DNA from: Lachnospiraceae bacterium
GTDB lineage: Bacteria; Bacillota; Clostridia; Lachnospirales; Lachnospiraceae
Assembly (NCBI GenBank): GCA_004556655.1
Contig: SFGF01000094.1
Span: 1 to 10,723 of the forward strand
Direction of reading: 5' to 3'
Length of the DNA stretch: 10,723 bases
Shown: piece after piece, positions 1 to 6,935 of the stretch
Layout of the letters: each line of letters opens with the position of its first letter
Numbering within the stretch: the stretch's first letter is position 1
The notes under the pieces: model-generated
The model's input: the letters and a program-made list of their open reading frames with translations, nothing else
The model's database searches: none
Told to the model about the DNA's origin: nothing
Translations under genes and position numbers: made by a program

Positions 1-628
1 GAAACATTTTTTGAAGCATGAATTTTTTCACATTTATCAACTTATCATACTTACGCTGATGAAGGGTGATAAGGTTGTCGAGGTTGCGGAAATATCGACC
101 TATTTCTTGTTGTTCAGTAGAATCTGACGGAACAGAAACGATAAACTTCCTGATATTCTCCATGCTCAAGGCAGGTTGTGATGACGTTGCAATCAAAGGG
201 AAAATCATATTGTCATAAAATGTTCTACTTCCCATTTCTTGAATCATGAACTGAGCATCATAACCTCTTTGAAACCTGATTCTCGATACATTCGGAGCAA
301 GGTAAAAACGTTCATTTTCAGGGATTATCGCTAATTCTCCGACTGTTCCAACATAGGTGAATAGCACATCGTTTTCATAGAGCTTGCTTCGTCCCAGTTT
401 ACTAAAATTGCTACCGTCAATGTACTTAACATCATCAAGTACTAACTGACCATTTTTTACGTTTAAGCCCCTTAATGCAATGATACTTCCTTCATCAGAA
501 TATACGATATGCTCTGTGAACTCGAACCCTGCAAGTTTGGTAACATCAGCTATATCTCCCAACTTACGCTGTTCCCAATCGTCCGTGAATCCTTTGAATC
601 GTATGTCCGGTTTTCTCTTCTCAGCCAT
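1..628 (-). CDS. hsdS: Type I restriction-modification specificity subunit HsdS, 5' part (runs off the window)
   Basis: This is the DNA-recognition subunit of a type I restriction-modification enzyme; it directs HsdM, and HsdR if present, to a bipartite target. The minus-strand frame is open from ATG at 628-626 to the left edge, giving 209 complete residues. It begins MAEKRKPDIRFKGFTDDWEQ, the usual entry to a Firmicute target-recognition domain (about residues 15-175). It then reaches the conserved helical spacer (about 172-209, with EQQEIGRYFRNLDNLITLHQ). That is roughly half of a normal 390-430 residue HsdS, so the second recognition domain lies outside the window. The start is one base after the hsdM stop (TAA-T-ATG), with a GGTGA-like site inside the end of hsdM, so translation is probably coupled to hsdM. 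Family assignment is firm; the target sequence cannot be inferred. Confidence 0.93.
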   Translation of the reverse strand, partial: MAEKRKPDIRFKGFTDDWEQRKLGDIADVTKLAGFEFTEHIVYSDEGSIIALRGLNVKNGQLVLDDVKYIDGSNFSKLGRSKLYENDVLFTYVGTVGELAIIPENERFYLAPNVSRIRFQRGYDAQFMIQEMGSRTFYDNMIFPLIATSSQPALSMENIRKFIVSVPSDSTEQQEIGRYFRNLDNLITLHQRKYDKLINVKKFMLQKMF

Positions 629-629
629 A

Positions 630-3203
630 TTATTCACCCATCAGCAGTGCTTTAAACTCACTGAGTCCTTTCATATCAAATTCATTTCCTTCCAGCTCAT
701 CGATCATAGAACAAAGCGTCCTCTCTGTTTCCTTAATTTGTTTTTCCAGGTCAAAATAGGTGGTTTCATATTTTTTACTGAGAGTTTGGATTTTGTTTAC
801 CAGCTCGTCCACAATCCTGTCCGGTAACTGAAAGAGATTGGAAACCAGATTTTCAATCCATTTTTTCTCCAGAAGCATATATACCTGCTCATCGGTAAGA
901 TTTTCAATGGTTTCTTTCGTCAGTGCATGAAGTCTGGTTGTTTCACTTTTGATTTTTGCTTTGAGATCTTTTTCTTCTTTCTGCAGTCTCTCTACCTTTT
1001 TCAATTTTTCTATAAAGCTACTTATTTCCAAAGTTTTTTCTTCTGTTTTCAGTTCTTTTAACTTTTTCGTTACTTCCTTCGATACAAATGCATCCCCGGT
1101 TTCATTCAAAATCTCCGTCTCCTTTTCTTCCTCCGTCAGGGAATCCATGATTTCTTCATACTGTGAAGGAATATCTGCAAGATGGTTCTCTTTTTCAAGC
1201 AGAGCAGTTCTCTCTGCCCTTAAAATGGTTTCCTGCACCAAATGAAACGGAATGATATGTCCTGCCCATCCTTCCTGAACTTCCTGGTCCTTGCCGTCCT
1301 TCTTTTTCGAAACCATATTGGGATTTACTTTCTTTGTCGCTTCAAAGCCTTCTGTCTGTATAATTTCCAAATCAATGGCTATTCTTCCCCATACATCATC
1401 AAGAAGCTGATACGCTTCGTATTTATCAATTAAAGGAATCGACTGCAATCTTTCAAAAATATTATCACTGATAACATTTTCCTCTTTTGTAATTATAACC
1501 TTGTGCATACCATCCAGCAGTTCTGATTTCAAATATTCCGAGAAACTATCAAACGCAGTTGTAAATGTCTTTTCAAAATTTTTGATATCCCGGTGATTCC
1601 TTACTGCCTCCCGGATATCATCCACAGCTAAATTTACATAAGGCACCTCTCCTCCGGTAAACAGATTGTTTCTTAATTCCGGAAATGCTTTCCAATAATC
1701 ATTCAGCTCGTCAATCTCTGCTTTCGGAATTCCGCCGAACATAGAAGCATAGATATCCCAGCTTTCCGCCTTTTCAGAAGAATCCACATAACGGGGAATA
1801 TTGAGATTATATTCATTTGCCCGAATTTCTTCCCTGGCAACCACTCTCGAATAACCGTCAATATTTTCCCTGTTAATTACTGTATCCACAATCCTCTTGA
1901 TATCGGAAGCTCTCAGCTTATTATTTTTACCCTCCTTCGTAAATCCTTTTGAAGCATCTACAATCAATACATCCGTATTATTCCTGCATTGTTTCAGCAC
2001 CATAATAATCGTTGGAATACCTGTTCCATAAAAAATATTCGCCGGCAACCCAATAATGGTGTCAATATGATTATTCTCAATAAGATTCTTTCTGATCTCC
2101 CCTTCTTCTCCTCCTCTGAATAACACCCCATGAGGGAGTACGATTGTCATAATTCCATCCCTTTTCAAATGAAACAAATCATGCAGTAGAAAAGCATAAT
2201 CCGCTTTTCCTTTCGGAGCCAGACCAAAACGAGCATATCTCGGATCATGTTCCTTATTGGAAGGATCCCACATTTGACTATATGGAGGATTGGAAACTAC
2301 AGCATCAACATATAACGGGTTATAGGTATTTACAGGGTCATTATCATCAAAATATGGCCAATCCTCCTCCAATGTATCTCCATTTCTTGTCACAATATTA
2401 TCCGGTTTGATTCCTCGCATGACAAGATTCATACGTGTAAGATTATACGTGTTTTCTTTTAATTCCTGAGCATAGTATTTGATATTATTCTCATCATGGA
2501 TATGTTTTGCCACACTATGACCAATAGTAATCAATAAAGAGCCTGACCCACTGGTAGGATCATAGATTTTAATTTCATTCTTATCTTTGAGATGATCTGC
2601 CACTATTTCAGACATCAAAACAGAAACCTCATGAGGAGTATAGAACTCTCCTGCTTTTTTACCGGCATTGGCTGCAAACATACTGATCAGATATTCATAA
2701 ATAAAGCCAAGTACATCATAATCCTGCTTTCCATCCATGGGAATATCTTTGATCAATTGCAGCAGACCACTGATTGCTTTCGTCTGCGAACCGGAACTGT
2801 CACCAAGTTTGCTTAGACCCGTTTCCAATGTTCGAAAAATATTTTCAAAAACTGTTTTGTGAGAAGGATAGACCCAACGGCTAAATGCGGAAAGCGCATC
2901 ACGTACATTAGAAACATCAAAATCTCTTCCCAATGCAATCCATGTTGAGAACAAATTCTTATACTCTATAAAATAACCTACATTTTGCTGAATAAACGCA
3001 ATTGTCTCCGGATCTTCTTCTGTAAGCTGCTGAATATCCTCATCCGTAAAATCATTTTCTTTCAGAAACTTTATCTCCTGATCCGACAAATATTTATAAA
3101 AAATAAATCCGAGAATATAATCCTTATATTCATTTGCCTCAATTTTAGAACGCATTTTATTGGCAGATTCCCAGATTTTGTTTGCAAGCTGCTGTTTATT
3201 CAT
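630..3203 (-). CDS. hsdM: Type I restriction-modification DNA methyltransferase subunit HsdM, long form
   Basis: This is an N6-adenine methyltransferase subunit that acts with HsdS, transferring methyl groups from S-adenosylmethionine to the recognised site. It is 857 residues long. Residues 1-150 form the helical HsdM N-terminal domain. FYTP (187-190), the SAM-binding motif DPTSGSG (215-221) and the catalytic NPPY (305-308) mark the N6_Mtase core, which ends near residue 480. About 380 further residues follow. These are charged and largely helical, with a Lys/Glu-rich coiled-coil stretch at about 690-850. Typical HsdM proteins such as those of EcoKI or EcoR124I are about 520-530 residues, so this is a long-form variant. 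The start ATG (3203-3201) follows an AGGAAGGA-type ribosome site. It is the first gene of hsdM-hsdS; any hsdR would lie beyond the left edge. The gene is visibly more AT-rich than the que and thi genes. Confidence 0.95.
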   Translation of the reverse strand: MNKQQLANKIWESANKMRSKIEANEYKDYILGFIFYKYLSDQEIKFLKENDFTDEDIQQLTEEDPETIAFIQQNVGYFIEYKNLFSTWIALGRDFDVSNVRDALSAFSRWVYPSHKTVFENIFRTLETGLSKLGDSSGSQTKAISGLLQLIKDIPMDGKQDYDVLGFIYEYLISMFAANAGKKAGEFYTPHEVSVLMSEIVADHLKDKNEIKIYDPTSGSGSLLITIGHSVAKHIHDENNIKYYAQELKENTYNLTRMNLVMRGIKPDNIVTRNGDTLEEDWPYFDDNDPVNTYNPLYVDAVVSNPPYSQMWDPSNKEHDPRYARFGLAPKGKADYAFLLHDLFHLKRDGIMTIVLPHGVLFRGGEEGEIRKNLIENNHIDTIIGLPANIFYGTGIPTIIMVLKQCRNNTDVLIVDASKGFTKEGKNNKLRASDIKRIVDTVINRENIDGYSRVVAREEIRANEYNLNIPRYVDSSEKAESWDIYASMFGGIPKAEIDELNDYWKAFPELRNNLFTGGEVPYVNLAVDDIREAVRNHRDIKNFEKTFTTAFDSFSEYLKSELLDGMHKVIITKEENVISDNIFERLQSIPLIDKYEAYQLLDDVWGRIAIDLEIIQTEGFEATKKVNPNMVSKKKDGKDQEVQEGWAGHIIPFHLVQETILRAERTALLEKENHLADIPSQYEEIMDSLTEEEKETEILNETGDAFVSKEVTKKLKELKTEEKTLEISSFIEKLKKVERLQKEEKDLKAKIKSETTRLHALTKETIENLTDEQVYMLLEKKWIENLVSNLFQLPDRIVDELVNKIQTLSKKYETTYFDLEKQIKETERTLCSMIDELEGNEFDMKGLSEFKALLMGE

Positions 3204-3353
3204 AGTTGTATTCCTTCCTATTGTAAAATATATCTCAAATCAATTCAGAGTTTTCTATCTATTTCACTCACACTCTTTTACAGTGTCATTGTTTTCTTCC
3301 ATTGTACTTTGTTATCCGCCAAAATTCAATATAACACTTCATCCATTTCACCC
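3204..3353. other. hsdM upstream region (divergent spacer)
   Basis: This noncoding stretch lies between hsdM (leftward) and the queT promoter (rightward). On the minus strand it carries the hsdM ribosome site close to the start. It also has AT-rich hexamers such as TATATT and TACAAT about 20-35 bases upstream that could be a -10, but no convincing -35 pairs with them. A small inverted repeat, ACACT/AGTGT, sits at about 3270-3286 with a 7-base loop. The hsdM promoter must lie here, but I cannot place it with confidence. Confidence 0.4.
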
Positions 3354-3382
3354 TTGCTTTTCCCCTACAAATCGATTATACT
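3354..3382 (+). promoter_or_regulatory. Predicted sigma-A promoter of the queT-queF-queC operon
   Basis: TTGCTT at 3354-3359 and TATACT at 3377-3382 are separated by exactly 17 bases. Initiation would be near 3388-3390, so the transcript starts about 36-38 bases before the preQ1-I aptamer and includes it whole. A more tempting TTGACA at 3424-3429 lies inside the aptamer stem and has no good -10. Confidence 0.6.
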
Positions 3383-3424
3383 TCAACTGTATGTCGCAGG
3401 ACATATTTACTTCCAATATGAAAT

Positions 3425-3463
3425 TGACAGTTCGAGACCATCCTGTCATTAAACAAAACTAGG
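3425..3463 (+). promoter_or_regulatory. preQ1-I riboswitch aptamer
   Basis: This RNA element binds 7-aminomethyl-7-deazaguanine (preQ1) and would feed back on the queT-queF-queC operon. Stem P1 is UGACAG (3425-3430) with CUGUCA (3443-3448). The 12-base loop UUCGAGACCAUC ends in C3442, the position that pairs with preQ1 in the family. An A-rich tail, AUUAAACAAAACUAGG, follows P1. Loop bases C3433, A3435 and G3436 can pair with tail bases G3462, U3460 and C3459 to make the H-type pseudoknot P2. The layout matches the known B. subtilis and T. tengcongensis preQ1-I aptamers closely, including the AAACUA/AAACAAGG-like tail. Its place directly upstream of queT supports the call. The type subdivision and ligand are inferred from the family. 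Confidence 0.88.
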
Positions 3464-3536
3464 GACAACTATAATTGCGGTAAATGTAATGTGTAACACG
3501 TAAAATGTAAGTTGTTGTGTAAACTATTTGGAGGTG
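3464..3536 (+). promoter_or_regulatory. Putative expression platform and ribosome site of queT
   Basis: The 66 bases between the aptamer tail and the GGAGGTG ribosome site (3530-3536) have no U-run terminator. ACAACU (3465-3470), just after the pseudoknot tail, can pair with AGUUGU (3510-3515) and enclose most of the segment, including a small GUG-UAA-CAC hairpin. The aptamer loop ACCAUC (3437-3442) could also pair imperfectly with the GGAGGU of the ribosome site. Translational control is therefore more plausible than termination, but the switching mechanism is not clear from the sequence. Confidence 0.35.
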
Positions 3537-3543
3537 AACGAAT

Positions 3544-4059
3544 ATGGTGAATAAAGATATGAGTAAAGTGCAGAAACTGACGCTTTCTGCCATGATTATC
3601 GCACTGTATGTGACAGTTATGTACTGTACGCAGAGCTTTTCTTTCGGAGCATATCAGATTCGGATTGCAACATCCATGTATGCTCTTTCTTACCTGTTTC
3701 CGTTCCTGGTTTTACCCCTTGGTCTCGCAAATTTCATAGCCAATATGCTGTTCGGAGGTCTTGGACTTCTGGATATGGTGGGAGGATGTCTTGTAGGCAT
3801 TATGACCTCATCGCTGATCGTAGGAATCCGTAAGCTGCATTGGAATCGTCTGCTGATCATTCTTCCGATTATTCTGATACCGGGACTGGGTGTATCTACC
3901 TGGCTTTCCTACCTGCTGCAGATGCCGTATTCCGCACTGGCTCTCAGCCTGTGTATCGGTCAGATTATTCCTTCCATCTGTGGCGTTTTGCTGATTCAGG
4001 TACTGGAACGTGTCACTGGAAAAACACATAAAAATATAATCAGGAGGCAAAAAGTATGA
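3544..4059 (+). CDS. queT: QueT family transporter, ECF S-component for queuosine precursors
   Basis: This is an integral membrane protein predicted to be the substrate-capture (S) component of an energy-coupling-factor importer for preQ0/preQ1-type deazapurines. It would work with shared EcfA/EcfA'/EcfT subunits encoded elsewhere. It has 171 residues and about five or six hydrophobic segments (roughly 12-30, 46-69, 72-94, 102-118 and 131-153) with basic ends. The FGAYQIRIA segment near residue 34 and the overall length fit the QueT family (PF06177). The start ATG lies seven bases after GGAGGTG. The stop overlaps the queF start as ATGA, indicating one transcript and coupled translation. The preQ1-I aptamer upstream and the two queuosine genes downstream independently support the substrate class. 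Whether it carries preQ1, preQ0 or queuine cannot be told from sequence. Confidence 0.92.
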   Translation: MVNKDMSKVQKLTLSAMIIALYVTVMYCTQSFSFGAYQIRIATSMYALSYLFPFLVLPLGLANFIANMLFGGLGLLDMVGGCLVGIMTSSLIVGIRKLHWNRLLIILPIILIPGLGVSTWLSYLLQMPYSALALSLCIGQIIPSICGVLLIQVLERVTGKTHKNIIRRQKV

Positions 4060-4553
4060 GCGGAAGATCAAAAGAAGAATTAAATGGTGTTACTCTCCTT
4101 GGCAATCAGAAAACCAGATACAAATCTGATTATGCCCCGGAAGTGCTGGAAACATTCCCGAATAAACATCCGGAAAATGATTATTTTGTCAAATTCAACT
4201 GTCCGGAATTCACAAGTCTCTGCCCTATGACAGGACAGCCGGACTTCGCTACGATTTATATTTCCTATGTACCGGGAGAGCGAATGGTAGAGAGCAAATC
4301 TCTGAAACTCTACCTGTTCAGTTTCCGTAATCATGGAGATTTCCATGAAGACTGCGTAAACATTATCATGAAAGATCTGATTCAACTGATGGACCCCAAA
4401 TACATTGAAGTCTGGGGCAAATTTACTCCCCGGGGTGGTATTTCCATCGATCCTTACTGCAACTACGGAAAGCCGGGAACTCCGTGGGAAAAAGTAGCAT
4501 TTGAACGTCTTACCCATCACGACCTGTACCCGGAAAAAGTTGACAATCGTTAG
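4056..4553 (+). CDS. queF: NADPH-dependent 7-cyano-7-deazaguanine (preQ0) reductase QueF
   Basis: This cytosolic enzyme reduces the nitrile of preQ0 to the primary amine of preQ1 using two NADPH, the last step before insertion into tRNA by Tgt. It is the 165-residue unimodular (YkvM-type) QueF. The nucleophile is Cys56 in SLCPMTGQPDF, with the acid Asp63 seven residues on. The QueF signature ESKSLKLY is at 79-86, and substrate-binding FHED is at 96-99 (His97, Glu98). These positions match B. subtilis QueF (Cys55, Asp62, Glu97) within one residue. AGGAGG at 4042-4047 precedes the ATG, which overlaps the queT stop. No key residue is missing. Confidence 0.97.
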   Translation: MSGRSKEELNGVTLLGNQKTRYKSDYAPEVLETFPNKHPENDYFVKFNCPEFTSLCPMTGQPDFATIYISYVPGERMVESKSLKLYLFSFRNHGDFHEDCVNIIMKDLIQLMDPKYIEVWGKFTPRGGISIDPYCNYGKPGTPWEKVAFERLTHHDLYPEKVDNR

Positions 4554-4564
4554 GAGGCCTTCTA

Positions 4565-5251
4565 ATGTCTGAAAAAGCAATGGTTTTATTCAGTGGCGGT
4601 GTGGACAGCACCACCTGTCTTGGTCTGGCAATCGAACGTTTTGGAAAAGAAAATGTAATCCCTCTTTCCATCACTTATGGACAGAAGCATGTAAAAGAAG
4701 TGGAAGCAGCAAAAAAAGTGCTGGAGTATTATGGACTGAAAGGAACGGAACTGGATCTGACTCCGATCTTCGCCTACAGTGATTGCTCTCTGCTGTCCCA
4801 CTCGAAGGAAGAGATTCCGGAAGAATCCTATGCCGAACAGCTAAAAGAGCGAAATGGTGCTCCGGTAACCACCTATGTACCATTTCGGAATGGACTTTTT
4901 CTCGCCTCTGCTGCCAGCATGGCACTTTCTATGGGATGCTCCTATATTTATTACGGAGCTCACCATGACGATGCAGCAGGCAACGCCTACCCGGACTGCA
5001 GTGAGGCATTTTACAGCAGCATGAATCGGGCCGTCTGGGAAGGAAGCGGAAAAGCACTCCGGATTGAAGCACCATTTATTAACTGGAATAAAGCACAAGT
5101 TGTAAAAGAGGGACTTCGTCTGAAAGTTCCCTATGAACTTACCTGGAGCTGCTATGAGGGTGGGGACACACCCTGTGGCAAATGCGGTACCTGTATCGAC
5201 CGACAGAAAGCCTTTGAGGCAAACGGCATGGCCGATCCTGCCCTGCAGTAA
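4565..5251 (+). CDS. queC: 7-cyano-7-deazaguanine (preQ0) synthase QueC
   Basis: This enzyme is an ATP-dependent amidotransferase-like ligase. It converts 7-carboxy-7-deazaguanine plus ammonia to preQ0, the substrate of QueF. It has 228 residues, normal for the family. The N-terminal PP-loop SGGVDSTT (10-17) binds ATP. The C-terminal zinc site uses Cys196, Cys204, Cys207 and Cys210 in the segment ending CGKCGTCIDR. TAGGAGG (4551-4557) overlaps the queF stop and sits seven bases before the ATG. It is the last gene of the operon and is followed by a strong hairpin. The operon lacks queD and queE, which would supply the 7-carboxy-7-deazaguanine; they must be elsewhere if this enzyme is used. Confidence 0.97.
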   Translation: MSEKAMVLFSGGVDSTTCLGLAIERFGKENVIPLSITYGQKHVKEVEAAKKVLEYYGLKGTELDLTPIFAYSDCSLLSHSKEEIPEESYAEQLKERNGAPVTTYVPFRNGLFLASAASMALSMGCSYIYYGAHHDDAAGNAYPDCSEAFYSSMNRAVWEGSGKALRIEAPFINWNKAQVVKEGLRLKVPYELTWSCYEGGDTPCGKCGTCIDRQKAFEANGMADPALQ

Positions 5252-5277
5252 TTATTTCAAACTATACGATAACTTTC

Positions 5278-5325
5278 AAATGCCCCGATTACAGGCTAAC
5301 ATACAGCCTTGTATCCGGGGCATTT
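5278..5325. terminator. Bidirectional hairpin terminator between queC and the ATPase gene
   Basis: AAATGCCCCG (5278-5287) is a perfect inverted repeat of CGGGGCATTT (5316-5325). A second stem, AGGCT/AGCCT (5293-5297 with 5305-5309), continues inside it, joined by GATAC/GTATC-type pairs. The A-stem-T arrangement works in both directions and sits between two convergent genes. The T run after the stem is short on both strands, so efficiency is uncertain. Confidence 0.75.
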
Positions 5326-5329
5326 CCTA

Positions 5330-6664
5330 TCATTTTCTATTCACATTATCATTTAATAACCATTCAATTACATTAACAGATTTGATACCCTCATAAGTAG
5401 AATCAAGTCCTGGCTCAAGTGAAAGTACAATTTTTTCATAATTATCTCTGATTTTTTCGAGAGGTTTCAATTCTCTTTTTCGTACTTCTTCACTGGTCAT
5501 AGCTTCGGTAACCTGTATATATATTTTTTCCTCAACAGATGTAGCTATAAAATCAACCTCCATATTATCGATTTTTCCAATCGCAACATCATATCCTCTG
5601 CGTAAAAGTTCAAAATAAACCACATTTTCCAGACCATGTCCACTGTCACGATTTCTGAAACCAAGAAGATAATTTCTTAAACCAAGATCCACAATATAAT
5701 ATTTTCCGAGTGTCCTTAAAAACTCTTTTCCTTTAATATCAAATCTTTTTATTTCATAAAAGAAATAGCTTTCCAACAATGCATTTACATATGTCTGGAC
5801 CGTATGCGTACTTGGAGTTCCCTTTCTCCTTCCATCAGCGAGCAATCCCTCATTAACAAGTGTATTGCCGATAGATGCTATGGAAATAGTACTTCCAATA
5901 TTATCTGCCAGAAACATAACTATTTTTCGAAGAAGCATGGCATCGGTAATGCTTTTTTGGTCTCTCCGCTTTTCTCTTTCTAATATGTCTCTGACAATAA
6001 CTGTTGCGTATATTCCATCCAAAAGTGACAATGCCCTTTCCTGATCAAGTCCGACGTCAGCAATTCCGGGCATTCCCCCAAAACGCATATATGCATCAAA
6101 CACTTCCCGAAGTTCATATTTTTCTCCTGCTTTATCATATGCCGCTTTACGAACACCCCCCAGCGCACTCTTTGATTCACGCACTTCAAATCCATGAAAA
6201 TCCAAAAATTCTCCAAATGATAAAGGGAGCATCTTTATTTCAACGCATCGACCGGAAAGATATGTCGAATACTCTGATGATAATAAATATGCATTTGAAC
6301 CTGTTATATAAATATCACAATCAAAGTCTACTCTGAAAGAATTAACCGCATCCTCCCAGGCATCTACTCTTTGAATTTCATCAAAAAACAAGTACATTCT
6401 CTTTTCGGGAATGATTCTTTCTTTTACATAATGGTAGATATCATCAGAAGTCATATCCTTGAAATCATGAGATTCAAAATTCATCTCTATGATCTGATTA
6501 TCTGTCTTCCCGGTATTTTTTAAATGCCGCACCATAAGCTTTAGTAAACTTGATTTTCCACAACGCCTTATTCCGGTCACAACCTTTACAGGTTCTGTAT
6601 CCTGAAATCCTATCAATTTATCAAGATATCTGTTTCGATTTTTCAACTCATGATTCTTTATCAT
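5330..6664 (-). CDS. AAA family ATPase with C-terminal DUF4143 domain
   Basis: This is a cytosolic P-loop ATPase of the widespread AAA_14/DUF4143 group, 444 residues long. Residues 25-155 hold the nucleotide-binding domain: Walker A GIRRCGKSS (31-39), Walker B YLFFDE (91-96) and sensor-like TGSN (121-124). About residues 215-390 form DUF4143, ending in a nuclease-like fold with E369-V-D371 and I-Y-I-Q384-V. Such a motif resembles a PD-(D/E)XK core, but with Gln where a catalytic Glu would be expected. The biological role of the family is not established; proposals include defence or mobile-element functions. The start has AGGAGGGA eight bases upstream. It is monocistronic, convergent with queC and divergent from thi, with its own promoter and palindromes. 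No partner gene adjoins it. Confidence 0.9.
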   Translation of the reverse strand: MIKNHELKNRNRYLDKLIGFQDTEPVKVVTGIRRCGKSSLLKLMVRHLKNTGKTDNQIIEMNFESHDFKDMTSDDIYHYVKERIIPEKRMYLFFDEIQRVDAWEDAVNSFRVDFDCDIYITGSNAYLLSSEYSTYLSGRCVEIKMLPLSFGEFLDFHGFEVRESKSALGGVRKAAYDKAGEKYELREVFDAYMRFGGMPGIADVGLDQERALSLLDGIYATVIVRDILEREKRRDQKSITDAMLLRKIVMFLADNIGSTISIASIGNTLVNEGLLADGRRKGTPSTHTVQTYVNALLESYFFYEIKRFDIKGKEFLRTLGKYYIVDLGLRNYLLGFRNRDSGHGLENVVYFELLRRGYDVAIGKIDNMEVDFIATSVEEKIYIQVTEAMTSEEVRKRELKPLEKIRDNYEKIVLSLEPGLDSTYEGIKSVNVIEWLLNDNVNRK

Positions 6665-6687
6665 GAAACATCCCTCCTATTGCTATA

Positions 6688-6715
6688 AGTATAGCACAAA
6701 CTTTTGAAAAATCAA
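6688..6715 (-). promoter_or_regulatory. Predicted promoter of the DUF4143 ATPase gene
   Basis: On the minus strand, TTGATT (6715-6710) and TATACT (6693-6688) are 16 bases apart, and the ribosome site and ATG follow closely. The -10 hexamer lies inside a perfect inverted repeat, GCTATA-AG-TATAGC (6682-6695), so a bound repressor there would block initiation. Confidence 0.65.
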
Positions 6716-6721
6716 TTTATT

Positions 6722-6735
6722 TGCACTAAAGTGCA
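6722..6735. promoter_or_regulatory. Palindrome upstream of the ATPase promoter (candidate operator)
   Basis: TGCACT-AA-AGTGCA is a perfect 14-base palindrome six bases upstream of the ATPase -35. It is also in the shared region with the thi promoter, about 70 bases away from it. A similar but imperfect pattern, TTGCATTATAAAGCGAA, lies at 6760-6776. No regulator is encoded in the window. Confidence 0.4.
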
Positions 6736-6806
6736 TAAACTTTTATATTCCGACAATTTTTGCATTATAAAGCGAATCATATCCCATAAAAAACAAGGTA
6801 TATGCA

Positions 6807-6835
6807 TTGACTTTTCATTTCTCTTCGTCTATACT
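6807..6835 (+). promoter_or_regulatory. Predicted sigma-A promoter of the thi operon
   Basis: TTGACT (6807-6812) and TATACT (6830-6835) are separated by 17 bases, near consensus. Initiation would be around 6841-6843, giving an untranslated leader of about 180 bases before thiS. No other promoter-like pair is suitably placed between the leader hairpins and thiS. Confidence 0.75.
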
Positions 6836-6878
6836 TAGCATAATCCTAAATTGAATACAGGAACAGTTGAGAGTGAAT

Positions 6879-6935
6879 GAGAGTTCATGAAGGGGTACAC
6901 CACCGCGGGTGTATTTCTTTGTGAACTCTTTTTTT
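6879..6935 (+). terminator. Intrinsic terminator within the thi leader
   Basis: The stem runs continuously from 6879-6901 with 6908-6930, about 23 pairs including several G-U wobbles. Its outer part is GAGTTCAT/GTGAACTC and its apex is TACACC/GGTGTA around a six-base ACCGCG loop. Seven T residues (6929-6935) follow. All parts of a factor-independent terminator are present. Confidence 0.85.

Noticed and set aside
480..1433. Open frames on the plus strand opposite hsdS and hsdM (480-827, 949-1245, 1242-1433)
   Set aside because: They lie antisense to well-conserved coding sequence, lack ribosome sites and recognisable domains, and have Phe/Ser-rich composition expected from reverse-complemented Lys/Glu codons.
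2985..3462. Plus-strand frames spanning the hsdM start and the queT leader
   Set aside because: They overlap the conserved HsdM N terminus, the queT promoter and the riboswitch, and encode low-complexity hydrophobic sequence with no family resemblance.
3424..3475. Consensus-like TTGACA (3424-3429) and TATAAT (3470-3475) upstream of queT
   Set aside because: They are 40 bases apart and cannot pair as one promoter. TTGACA forms part of the aptamer P1 stem, no good -10 lies 16-18 bases after it, and TATAAT has no -35.
6842..6917. T-box-like core (AGGGG-TAC-ACC-ACCGCGGGT) in the thi leader
   Set aside because: It recalls the T-box AGGGTGGTACCGCGG but is interrupted. Its bases are fully used in the terminator stem, and only about 50 bases lie between the predicted start and the core, too few for Stem I with a specifier loop.
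6842..6935. Independent small RNA ending at the leader terminator
   Set aside because: Promoter and terminator would define a short transcript of about 90 bases, but no other promoter is visible for thiS, so a regulated leader explains the arrangement better. A stable short product may still exist.
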